Source of the DNA: JAPOKJ01 sp043767985
Lineage (GTDB): Bacteria; Pseudomonadota; Gammaproteobacteria; Burkholderiales; Burkholderiaceae_E
Direction of reading: 5' to 3'
Length of the DNA: 9,100 nt
Assembly (NCBI GenBank): GCA_043767985.1
Contig: JAYVKZ010000289.1
Location: 1 to 9,100 of the forward strand
Of this stretch, positions 1-6,446 are shown piece after piece. The translations under genes and the position numbers were made by a program. Within the stretch, counting starts at the first letter, position 1. Each line of letters begins with the position of its first letter. The notes under the pieces were generated by a model. It saw nothing but the letters and a program-made list of their open reading frames with translations, ran no database searches and had not been told where the DNA came from.

Positions 1-1
1 G

Positions 2-640
2 TCTGTTCTGGAGAGCAAACAACTCTTGGGCGACCATGTGAATATTGTTCATGGCCATGCACTTAATGATGCCCAGCTCAAGCGTTTCTGCGAGTTGGAG
101 TTGAGCTTTAGCGCGGCTGCGGAAAGCGAAATGTCGCAGGGCCATGGCCACCCCTTGACTGGGCGCTTGCGGCACTTGGGCCGGGCGCCCTCGCTCGGGG
201 TCGACCTCGAATCTGTGATGAGTGGCGACATGTTTAGTCAGGCTCGTATCGCCTTGGGGATACAGCGTAGCCTCGACAATGCAAGCTACCGTGAGCAGCA
301 CGGTAGCATTCCTCCCACTTCCACGATTCCGACCCGCGACGCCCTAGCCTGGGTCACGATCGAAGGCGCTCGTATGTTGAAGTGTTTGAATCGTCTGGGT
401 AGCTTGGCACCGGGCAAACAGGCCGATCTCGTGCTTATTCGTACCGATAGCCTGAACATGCAGCCTATCCATGACCCGATCAATAGCGTGGTGATGCAAA
501 CTAGCCTCGCCAATATCGATAGTGTGATGATTGCGGGTCAATGGAAAAAGCGCGACGGACAATTGCTGGGCGTTGATCTCAGTCCGAAGCTTGCTCGTTT
601 GCGTGCCTCGGGCGAAAAGATTCGTGTCGCTTTGCAATGA
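2..640 (+). CDS. Amidohydrolase (ATZ/TRZ, cytosine deaminase-like family), C-terminal part, cut by window edge
   Basis: The reading frame is open to the left edge, so the true start lies outside; a TTG at 26 is not a credible start because homologous sequence continues upstream of it. About 212 residues remain, roughly half of a family member of about 450. Seen: VHGHAL near residues 16-21, matching the metal-ligand histidine strand of this superfamily; AAESEMSQGHGHP at about 40-51, matching the family pattern PExExxMGHGxP; SLGVD at about 64-68, with the Asp in the position of the metal/catalytic Asp; and the C-terminal beta-sandwich return LGSLAPGKQADLVLI. The family hydrolyses C-N (sometimes C-Cl) bonds of heterocyclic or guanidine-like substrates using one metal ion in the cytoplasm. 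The exact substrate cannot be read here. It lies 49 bases upstream of a solute-binding protein gene, suggesting a shared catabolic operon. The family call is firm; the specific enzyme name is left open. Confidence 0.87.
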   Translation, partial: SVLESKQLLGDHVNIVHGHALNDAQLKRFCELELSFSAAAESEMSQGHGHPLTGRLRHLGRAPSLGVDLESVMSGDMFSQARIALGIQRSLDNASYREQHGSIPPTSTIPTRDALAWVTIEGARMLKCLNRLGSLAPGKQADLVLIRTDSLNMQPIHDPINSVVMQTSLANIDSVMIAGQWKKRDGQLLGVDLSPKLARLRASGEKIRVALQ

Positions 641-689
641 GCCCGTGGCGCGTGGGTTGACGCCGATCACTATTTGAACTTGGAATGCC

Positions 690-1661
690 ATGAAGCTATT
701 TCTCTCCTCTGTTTTTGGAATACTTGTTTGTTTTAGCGTCAGCGTTCAGGCGCAAGGCACGGGCCAGTGGCCAGTGAAGCCGATCCGTTTAGTTGTGCCG
801 TTCACACCAGGCAGTGGCACCGATATCATCGCTCGCACGGTGGGCGAGGCCATGAGTAGGAGCTTGGGTCAATCGGTCTTCGTTGAGAACAAGCCTGGCG
901 CAGGGGGCACGATTGGCGCGGCCCAGGTCGCCCGGAGTGAGGACTATGGCTACACCTTACTGATTCACTCTTCGGGGCATGCGCTTAACCCGGCGATCTA
1001 TCCCAATTTAAGTTATGACACACTCAAAGACCTCACCGGTATTACGCCCTTGGCGGCCCTGCCGAATGTGATGGTGGTGCCGCCGCAGCGTGGCTGGAAG
1101 ACAGTGGCCGACGTGCTGGCCGCGGCCAAAGCCAAGCCTGGCGATTTGAACTACGGCTCGGCGGGGCAGGGGAGTGCCACCCATTTGAATGCCGAGAAAT
1201 TTAAATTGCAAGCTGGGCTTGATGCCGTCCATGTTCCATTCAAGGGAACGCCTGAGGCGATTAACGAAGTGATTGGTGGTCGGATCGATTGGTTCTTTTC
1301 TCCATTGTCTTCTGCGCTTGGCTTGATCAAGGATGGCAAGTTGCAGGCACTGGCCGTGAGTACGCCAGGCCGTGCGGCAGCCTTGCCGCAAGTGCCCACC
1401 ACCGTTGAGTCGGGTGTTGCGGGCTCGGAATATATTTTTTGGGTAGGGATGTTGGTTCCTGCTGCGACACCGCTGGTGATTCAAAAGCGTTTGCATGAAG
1501 AGGTTGCCAAGGCGCTTGCCAACCCGGAAGTCAAAGAGAGAATGGCAAAACTGGGCGCCGACCCTTTTTTGCTTTCTAGCGAGAGCTTCAATACCTACAT
1601 TCGCGCCGAAGTGGAGTCTGCCGCACGTATTGCAAAAGCCGCGGGTTTGAAGGCGCAATGA
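690..1661 (+). CDS. Bug (TctC-like) periplasmic solute-binding protein
   Basis: A 323-residue protein with a signal peptide: Lys2, a hydrophobic stretch at about 3-19 and a VQA/Q cleavage site near residue 21, so the mature protein should be periplasmic. The mature N-terminus WPVKPIRLVVPF, then PGSGTDIIAR (40-49) and VENKPGAGG (65-73), are hallmarks of the Bug family; YGSAGQGS and VPFKGTPEA further on are also typical. Length is normal for the family. Bug proteins bind carboxylates or other small ligands, either for tripartite tricarboxylate transporters or as orphan receptors; no TctA or TctB membrane gene is visible here, so it may act as an orphan or with a remote transporter. The ATG at 690 gives a complete signal peptide; a weak GGAA lies just upstream. 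Gaps of 49 bases to the amidohydrolase and 55 to the dehydrogenase suggest one operon. The ligand is probably the substrate or product of those enzymes (inference). Confidence 0.94.
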   Translation: MKLFLSSVFGILVCFSVSVQAQGTGQWPVKPIRLVVPFTPGSGTDIIARTVGEAMSRSLGQSVFVENKPGAGGTIGAAQVARSEDYGYTLLIHSSGHALNPAIYPNLSYDTLKDLTGITPLAALPNVMVVPPQRGWKTVADVLAAAKAKPGDLNYGSAGQGSATHLNAEKFKLQAGLDAVHVPFKGTPEAINEVIGGRIDWFFSPLSSALGLIKDGKLQALAVSTPGRAAALPQVPTTVESGVAGSEYIFWVGMLVPAATPLVIQKRLHEEVAKALANPEVKERMAKLGADPFLLSSESFNTYIRAEVESAARIAKAAGLKAQ

Positions 1662-1716
1662 CCGGTCACGCGAAGCACTACGACCGAACGTTCAATCAAG
1701 TGAACCACCCGCAACG

Positions 1717-2598
1717 ATGAAGCATTACCGAATTCACGTGCTTGGCCTTGGCAAGATGGGCCTGCCGATGGCGAGCTTGCTTAGCCAAGCAGGGCATGAT
1801 TGCACTGCTTCCGATCCCAATGCCGAGCGGCTTGCTTTGGCGCGAGTGCGTCAGATCAAGGTGCTCGATGCGCCCCTTGATGCTGAGATCATTGTGTCGT
1901 CATTGCCGGATGATGCTGCGTTGCTTGCGGTCGCCGATCAGCTTGGTTCGGGTGGTGCTGGCGGCGCGGGCAGAGGCTCTGTTTGGATCGATACCAGCAC
2001 CGTGTCTGCCAGCGCCTCCGCACTCGCTGCCGGGCAATGTGAGAAGGCCAGTGTGCGCTATCTGCGTGCAACGGTGTCAGGCAACAACCATATGATGGAG
2101 GCGGCCCAGGTTACGGTGATGGCCTCGGGCTCTCGTGCCTTGTATGATGAAATGGTGCCGGTATTGCAATGCTTTGGCCCTAAGCTTTTTTATCTTGGCG
2201 AGGCAGAGCAGTCGCGCCTCATGAAGTTGGTGATCAATCTGATGATTGTTCAAACCAGTAGCATGCTGGCCGAAGCACTGACCCTCGGTGAGAAAGGTGG
2301 ACTGGATTGGCAAAGTATGTGGGAGGTGATTGGCGCCAGTGCCGTGGGCTCCCCGATTGTCAACGCCAAGGCGGAGCAATTGAGGCTGAGAGATTTCACG
2401 CCAACCTTCACTGTGCCGCAAATGCTCAAGGATGTGGACCTGATGTTGGGGGAGGCTAATCGCTTGCAGGTGCCGCTTCCTCAAACCTCATTAACCCGTC
2501 AGTCCTTGCTGGCCGCGCAGGCGCAGGGCTTTAGCGAGGTCGATTATGCTTCGATCATTCGGGTGGCGCAAACGGCTGCGGGTATTGTGCCGCGATGA
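1717..2598 (+). CDS. NAD(P)-dependent beta-hydroxyacid dehydrogenase (3-hydroxyisobutyrate dehydrogenase-like)
   Basis: A 293-residue protein with the usual length and two-domain plan of the beta-hydroxyacid dehydrogenases. The N-terminal Rossmann fold shows GLGKMGLPMA with the GxGxxG at residues 10-15 and an acidic-Pro DPN at 33-35 after the second strand. IIVSSLPDD (58-66) matches the family's conserved strand. The helix that carries the catalytic lysine is seen at LMKLVINL (Lys170), and LKDVDLML (237-244) matches the conserved C-terminal LxKDlxLa. The substrate-binding loop is atypical: VSGNNHMMEAAQ (120-131) stands where most members have VSGGxxGAxxG. The family oxidises beta-hydroxyacids such as 3-hydroxyisobutyrate or tartronate semialdehyde relatives in the cytosol; the altered loop argues against assigning a named substrate. 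No clear ribosome binding site precedes ATG 1717. The next gene starts inside its stop codon (ATGA at 2595-2598), implying coupled translation. Confidence 0.91.
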   Translation: MKHYRIHVLGLGKMGLPMASLLSQAGHDCTASDPNAERLALARVRQIKVLDAPLDAEIIVSSLPDDAALLAVADQLGSGGAGGAGRGSVWIDTSTVSASASALAAGQCEKASVRYLRATVSGNNHMMEAAQVTVMASGSRALYDEMVPVLQCFGPKLFYLGEAEQSRLMKLVINLMIVQTSSMLAEALTLGEKGGLDWQSMWEVIGASAVGSPIVNAKAEQLRLRDFTPTFTVPQMLKDVDLMLGEANRLQVPLPQTSLTRQSLLAAQAQGFSEVDYASIIRVAQTAAGIVPR

Positions 2599-2978
2599 GT
2601 GAATATGTCGCTTTTGAGGCCCTGCAAGCGCTAGCGGTGCCAGAGTTGCCGGCGAGTGCTTGTGACTGCTCGGTAGGTGCCTGCTTGTCATGGGAGCCCG
2701 TGCCTGGGCATCGCTGGCCTAGGCAAGTGATGCAAAAGCTTGGCACCTTGCGCGAGAGCTTCGATGTGGAACCCGGCTTCGACGAATTTCACCCGGAGGG
2801 CACCCGTTATGAATCGGAGCATGCACCGATTGCCCCGCGCTCCTTCCCCTATAACCGCTGCGATGTGCACCGCTGCACAGCGTGCCGTCGCGTGTTGTTG
2901 AAGTACACCGAGGCCGGTGGCTACTATGTGGAGGATCGCGTGCGTGAGTTACGGGTGGAGCTTGTGGTCGATGCGTGA
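2595..2978 (+). CDS. Hypothetical small Cys-containing protein coupled to the dehydrogenase
   Basis: Function not recognised. The protein has 127 residues and begins in an ATGA overlap with the dehydrogenase stop, a strong sign of a real, translationally coupled gene. No signal peptide or membrane segment is visible. An N-terminal Cys cluster (Cys23, Cys25, Cys30) and a central cluster RCDVHRCTACRR (Cys89, His92, Cys94, Cys97) could bind zinc or another metal. The latter runs into LLKYTEAGGYYVEDRVREL and a short beta-rich tail ending VELVVDA, which reads like a conserved compact domain rather than random sequence. Its place as last gene of the amidohydrolase-Bug-dehydrogenase group suggests an accessory role in that pathway (inference from position only). 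Alternative: an unrelated metal-binding protein that merely shares the transcript. Confidence 0.75.
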   Translation: MSEYVAFEALQALAVPELPASACDCSVGACLSWEPVPGHRWPRQVMQKLGTLRESFDVEPGFDEFHPEGTRYESEHAPIAPRSFPYNRCDVHRCTACRRVLLKYTEAGGYYVEDRVRELRVELVVDA

Positions 2979-2988
2979 GGGCTGTTTC

Positions 2989-3029
2989 ATCCTTGCAATT
3001 TGTCCATCGGGTGGTAAGTTTGCAAGGAT
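2989..3029. repeat. 10-bp inverted repeat just after the metabolic operon
   Basis: ATCCTTGCAA at 2989-2998 is perfectly complementary to TTGCAAGGAT at 3020-3029, with 21 bases between. It begins 10 bases after the stop of the small Cys protein. It could form a stem-loop at the 3' end of the operon mRNA, but no run of T follows, so it is not a classical Rho-independent terminator. A role as a protein-binding dyad is equally possible. Confidence 0.4.
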
Positions 3030-3204
3030 CGGTAGAGTTTCTGGGCTGTGGAATGATCCCGAGTTTTTGATTTGTCCGCGGATCAATCCCTTTTGAGTCG
3101 TATCTGATGCTGGTTTTGCACAAAACACGAAACTATTTCAAGAAAGTGTTCCAAATTTTCGTCAAGCTTCATCCGAATGGGGGATGGTTCCAGCGTTCTT
3201 GTAG

Positions 3205-3233
3205 TTGATTTCCGAAAGTGCGTCTGTTAGCCT
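3205..3233 (+). promoter_or_regulatory. Weak candidate promoter for cas9-cas1-cas2
   Basis: TTGATT (3205-3210) and TAGCCT (3228-3233) are separated by 17 bases and partly match sigma-70 -35 and -10 boxes; the -10 match is poor (3 of 6). If used, the cas9 mRNA would have a leader of about 150 bases crossing the whole tracrRNA gene in antisense. This is a guess from spacing and the -35 match only. Confidence 0.2.
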
Positions 3234-3276
3234 AGACGTGGGCACTCTTGGCCTCCCTAGCCTCGTACCAGGCGAC

Positions 3277-3301
3277 AAAAAAGCCGCATATAGCGGCTTT
3301 T
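3277..3301 (-). terminator. Rho-independent terminator of the tracrRNA
   Basis: On the minus strand the sequence reads AAAA-GCCGC-TATAT-GCGGC-TTTTTT: a 9-bp stem (five G/C pairs plus four A-T pairs), a 5-base loop and six T at the end. It sits where a tracrRNA 3' end is expected, about 20 bases after the anti-repeat. On the plus strand the same hairpin is followed by TTTTCATTTT, so it might also attenuate rightward transcripts entering cas9. Confidence 0.85.
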
Positions 3302-3359
3302 CATTTTGTGCATCTTTCTGCTTGTTAGCGTCCAGAGCGCATATCCCAATCGATAACGT
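3277..3359 (-). ncRNA. tracrRNA of the type II-C system
   Basis: Read on the minus strand, an anti-repeat is followed by a tail and a terminator, the standard tracrRNA layout. The plus-strand bases 3332-3353 are identical over 22 consecutive positions to the reverse complement of the CRISPR repeat, so the minus-strand RNA can pair with crRNA over that length. A further CTAAA match at 3360-3364 lies beyond a 6-base insertion. After the long helix, ACGC of the tracrRNA faces CCGG of the repeat as a bulge, and then AAC (complement of 3324-3326) pairs with the 5' GTT of the repeat, giving the usual bulged lower stem. The tail reads AAGCAGAAAGATGCAC, with a possible small GCA/TGC nexus hairpin, and then the terminator. 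The 5' end is estimated from a candidate -10 box; it could extend a few bases further right. Length is about 83 bases. Confidence 0.88.
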
Positions 3360-3365
3360 CTAAAG

Positions 3366-3374
3366 AATATCACA
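3366..3374 (-). promoter_or_regulatory. Candidate extended -10 box for tracrRNA
   Basis: On the minus strand this reads TGTGATATT: a TGn extension followed by GATATT, 4 of 6 matches to TATAAT. It would place the start near 3359, just before the anti-repeat. No good -35 box is seen 17 bases upstream, inside the first cas9 codons. The box touches the cas9 ribosome binding site on the opposite strand. Confidence 0.35.
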
Positions 3375-3378
3375 AGGA
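3374..3378 (+). promoter_or_regulatory. Ribosome binding site of cas9
   Basis: AAGGA lies 8 bases before ATG 3387. It decides the start: the next in-frame ATG at 3399 (residue 5) has only A-rich sequence before it at that distance. Both starts keep the RuvC-I motif intact. Confidence 0.65.
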
Positions 3379-3386
3379 TAGAGACG

Positions 3387-6300
3387 ATGCTCAGAAAAAT
3401 GCGATATAGGCTGGGGCTTGACTTAGGCACCACTTCAATTGGCTGGGCGATGGTGCGCCTCAATGACCTTAATGAGCCTCACGCGATTATAAAAGCAGGC
3501 GTCCGAATTTTTTCGGACGGCCGGCATCCTAAGACTGGGACTTCATTGGCAGTGGCTAGGCGTGAGGCCCGGGGCATGCGAAGGCGTCGAGATCGACTTC
3601 TAAAGCGAAAATCTAGGTTAATGAAGGCCTTGATTGACCTGGGTTTCTTTCCAGAAAATCTGGAGTCGCGTCGAGCACTCGCGAATTTGAATCCATATCA
3701 ACTGAGAGCAGAAGGTTTAAGCCAAAAACTGAACCCTGCCGAGTTCGCGCGAGCGTTGTTTCATATTAACCAAAGAAGAGGCTTCAAGTCTAATCGTAAA
3801 ACTGACAAAGGAGACAACGAAAGCGGTGCGCTGAAGGGTGCAATCTCGAAACTTCGAGAAGACCTAAAAAGTCATGGCGCTAGAACAGTTGGCGAATTTC
3901 TATACAAAAGGCAAGTAGAGGGGGGTACGGTGAGAGCGAGGTACCGGCAAACGCCAGTGGTTCGCGCGGACGGTAAGAAGACGATTGACAAGAGCTATGA
4001 CTTGTACATTGATCGAGCGATGATTGAACATGAATTCGACACTTTATGGTCGGCTCAACACGTTTTCGATCCTACTCAATTTAGTGAGGGCGCTCGAGCG
4101 ATCTTGAAAGATATCTTGCTTTTTCAACGCAAGCTTAGACCAGTCAAGACCGGTCGGTGTACGTTAATTCCGAGCGAAGAACGTGCCCCTCTTGCGCTGC
4201 CGTCTGTCCAGAGATTTAGGATCTACCAAGAGCTAAACAACCTAAGGCTAATCGATGGCACGCTAGGCGATGAGCCTTTGGCAAAGTTGCAAAGAGATCA
4301 AGCTTTCACCGCTTTAGAGCGAAATACGAAGAGGACTTTCACTCAGATGAAAAGGTTGATGGGGCTCGATGGCCAATCAACATTCAATATTGAAGACGAC
4401 AAGCGAAATGAGCTCAAAGGAAATAGCACCACTGCCGTTTTGTCTGCGCCGAATCGATTTGGCGGGAAATGGTTTGAGATTGCTGAGGGTATGCAGGACG
4501 AGATTGTTCTCAAATTGCTTAATGAAGAAGATGAGGGTGCATTAATCGATTGGCTGGTGAAAAGTTTTGATCTATCAGAAGAATGTGCTGAGAAGATCGC
4601 AAACTCCTCGCTTGCCGACGGGCACGGTTCTCTGAGTCTCTTGGCAATTAAGCGGGTACTGCCAGAGTTGATAAGAGAGGTGATCACGTACGACAAAGCA
4701 GTCATTGCGGCTGGCTTCGAGCACCATAGTCTATTGAGTGCCGCCGCGAGCGGCGAAATTCTTGAGCAATTGCCCTATTACGGTCGGGCCTTGCAGCGGC
4801 ATGTTGGGTTCGGTAGCGGTGTCGAAACTGACTCGGAAGAAAAGCGTTTTGGAAAGATAGCAAATCCGACAGTTCATATTGCTTTGAATCAAGTTCGGCT
4901 CGTAGTCAACGAGCTTATTGGTCGCTATGGGCATCCTAGTGAGGTCATCGTCGAACTGGCGAGAGACCTAAAGCAAAGTAAAGCCCAGCGTGATGAGGAT
5001 GCAAAGCGACAGGCTGAAAATCAACGACGAAATATTCGACTCCGCAAAGAGATTTCTGAGCTATTGCAAATTTCGGATGAGCGGGTCAGTGCCACTGATA
5101 TTCACAAGATGATCCTGTGGGAGGAGCTTAGCTCTAGTGATGTGGCCGGGCGCCGCTGCCCGTATTCAGGCGTACAAATTAGCGCGAGAATGTTGATGAG
5201 CCCCGAAGTTGAGATCGAGCACATCTTGCCTTTTTCGAGAACGCTCGACGACAGCTTGAACAACAAGACGGTGTCAATGCGCCAGGCGAATAGGCTCAAA
5301 GGGAACGATACGCCTTGGGAAGCTTTTGGAAAGAAGGAACAATCTGGCTATATCTACGAAGAAATTATTGATCGTGCTTTGCGCATGCCACTCAACAAAC
5401 GATATCGGTTTGCAGAGAATGGCTATGAAAAATGGCTGAAAGAAGACGCTGGGTTTCTTGCGCGCGCACTTAACGATACGCGATATCTCAGCAGAATAGC
5501 CAAGGAGTATTTAAGCCTGATTTGTCCAAATGCAACTCGGGCTATACCTGGCCAAATGACTGCGATGCTTCGTGGAAAATTTGGGCTGAATAGGATACTC
5601 AGCGGTTCAGCACACAAAACACGTGACGATCACCGGCACCACGCGATAGATGCCTGCGTCGTTGCGGTGACAGACCAAGGGTTACTTCAACGGTTTGCTT
5701 CAGCAAGCGCAAGTGCTCGTACGAAGCAACTTAATCGGTTGGTTGAGGATATGCCGCTCCCTTGGGATAGTTTCCCCGGCCATGTTGATCGTGCAATTAA
5801 TTCGCTCACCGTGAGCCATCGGCCCGACCACGGCTATGAGGGGGCTATGCACAACGATACTGCTTATGGCTTGCGCGAAGGCGGGAAAGTTAGCGTACGG
5901 AAGGTCATCGACGGCGTGCCGACCAGAATGGAGGAAATGTTGACAGTTATTCCATTCACTGACGAAAGTAAAAATCACCGGCATGGACTCATGGTAGATG
6001 GTAGTCCAAAGCCATATAAAGGATATAAAGGAGATAGCAACTATTGTCTTGAGATTGTGAAAGACGAAAAAGGCCTTTGGAAAGGAGAAACAATTTCTAC
6101 GTTCGCTGCTTATCAGATCGTTCGCCGAAGCGGGGTGCCTGGATTGAGAAATTCCGCTGTTAGCTTTTCTGCGAAACCTCTCGTAATGAGGCTTTGCAGT
6201 GGTGATTACCTGCGGTTTTGGATGGATAATAGTTGGGTTGACTTTAAGGTGGTTGCACTTAACTCTGCAGGTACGCTGACTCTTTGCGAACCGCACGAGG

Positions 6301-6434
6301 CCAACGTCGATGCAAGGAACCGCGAAAAGAGTTTTAAGTACACATACAAGACCGCTGGTTCGTTACAAAAACTTAAAGCGCTTGCTTTAACAGTGTCTCC
6401 CGCGGGGGCTCTATCCAAGCAACAAGTTAAGTAA
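3387..6434 (+). CDS. cas9: CRISPR-associated endonuclease Cas9, type II-C, 1015 residues
   Basis: RNA-guided DNA endonuclease that uses the crRNA:tracrRNA duplex to cut both strands of a PAM-flanked target. Order of parts seen: RuvC-I LGLDLGTTSIGW with catalytic Asp12; an arginine-rich bridge helix at about 57-80 (ARREARGMRRRRDRLLKRK); a compact recognition lobe to about 490; RuvC-II EVIVELAR with Glu523; HNH domain at about 580-650 with CPYSG (591-595), EIEHILPFSRTLDD carrying His612, and Asn626 and Asn635 in the expected places; RuvC-III HHAIDACVVA with His752 and Asp755; then a C-terminal PAM-interacting region from about 800. All nuclease residues are present except that the usual Asp before the HNH His is Glu611. 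Length fits the small II-C class (about 1000-1100), far below II-A. It is first of a cas9-cas1-cas2 operon, with cas1 12 bases downstream. Codon and base use look more A+T-rich than in the metabolic genes, suggesting horizontal transfer. The PAM cannot be predicted from sequence. Confidence 0.98.
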   Translation: MLRKMRYRLGLDLGTTSIGWAMVRLNDLNEPHAIIKAGVRIFSDGRHPKTGTSLAVARREARGMRRRRDRLLKRKSRLMKALIDLGFFPENLESRRALANLNPYQLRAEGLSQKLNPAEFARALFHINQRRGFKSNRKTDKGDNESGALKGAISKLREDLKSHGARTVGEFLYKRQVEGGTVRARYRQTPVVRADGKKTIDKSYDLYIDRAMIEHEFDTLWSAQHVFDPTQFSEGARAILKDILLFQRKLRPVKTGRCTLIPSEERAPLALPSVQRFRIYQELNNLRLIDGTLGDEPLAKLQRDQAFTALERNTKRTFTQMKRLMGLDGQSTFNIEDDKRNELKGNSTTAVLSAPNRFGGKWFEIAEGMQDEIVLKLLNEEDEGALIDWLVKSFDLSEECAEKIANSSLADGHGSLSLLAIKRVLPELIREVITYDKAVIAAGFEHHSLLSAAASGEILEQLPYYGRALQRHVGFGSGVETDSEEKRFGKIANPTVHIALNQVRLVVNELIGRYGHPSEVIVELARDLKQSKAQRDEDAKRQAENQRRNIRLRKEISELLQISDERVSATDIHKMILWEELSSSDVAGRRCPYSGVQISARMLMSPEVEIEHILPFSRTLDDSLNNKTVSMRQANRLKGNDTPWEAFGKKEQSGYIYEEIIDRALRMPLNKRYRFAENGYEKWLKEDAGFLARALNDTRYLSRIAKEYLSLICPNATRAIPGQMTAMLRGKFGLNRILSGSAHKTRDDHRHHAIDACVVAVTDQGLLQRFASASASARTKQLNRLVEDMPLPWDSFPGHVDRAINSLTVSHRPDHGYEGAMHNDTAYGLREGGKVSVRKVIDGVPTRMEEMLTVIPFTDESKNHRHGLMVDGSPKPYKGYKGDSNYCLEIVKDEKGLWKGETISTFAAYQIVRRSGVPGLRNSAVSFSAKPLVMRLCSGDYLRFWMDNSWVDFKVVALNSAGTLTLCEPHEANVDARNREKSFKYTYKTAGSLQKLKALALTVSPAGALSKQQVK

Positions 6435-6446
6435 GATCACTGCATC

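Larger units (their letters stand above)
2979..3276. other. Intergenic stretch between metabolic genes and the CRISPR-Cas locus
   Basis: About 300 bases without a credible gene on either strand. It holds the 10-bp inverted repeat described separately, an 8-bp palindrome TCCGCGGA at 3075-3082 and a small dyad GTTTTG-CA-CAAAAC at 3113-3126. The leftward open frame across it has no family resemblance and runs antisense into the upstream gene. The composition becomes more A+T-rich towards cas9. It probably contains the end of the metabolic operon and a promoter for the cas genes. Confidence 0.6.

Noticed and set aside
26..28. TTG at 26 as start of the amidohydrolase
   Set aside because: The frame stays open to the window edge and the family's N-terminal metal-binding half is missing, so the gene is cut by the window, not short.
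1008..1658. Long minus-strand open frame of 216 codons opposite the Bug gene
   Set aside because: It is the antisense shadow of a strongly conserved gene, has no family resemblance and is rich in Arg, Gln and His as expected for such shadows.
3113..3126. Small dyad GTTTTG-CA-CAAAAC
   Set aside because: A two-base loop cannot form a stable hairpin, and the site is too A+T-rich and short to call an operator.
3257..3463. Minus-strand open frame of 68 codons over the cas9 start
   Set aside because: It overlaps the tracrRNA and its terminator, and its RLGYALW segment is just the anti-repeat translated, so it is not a gene.
5700..6296. Minus-strand open frame of 198 codons inside cas9
   Set aside because: It lies wholly opposite the RuvC-III and C-terminal region of cas9 and shows no recognisable domain or start signal. 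It is not a credible anti-CRISPR or regulator.
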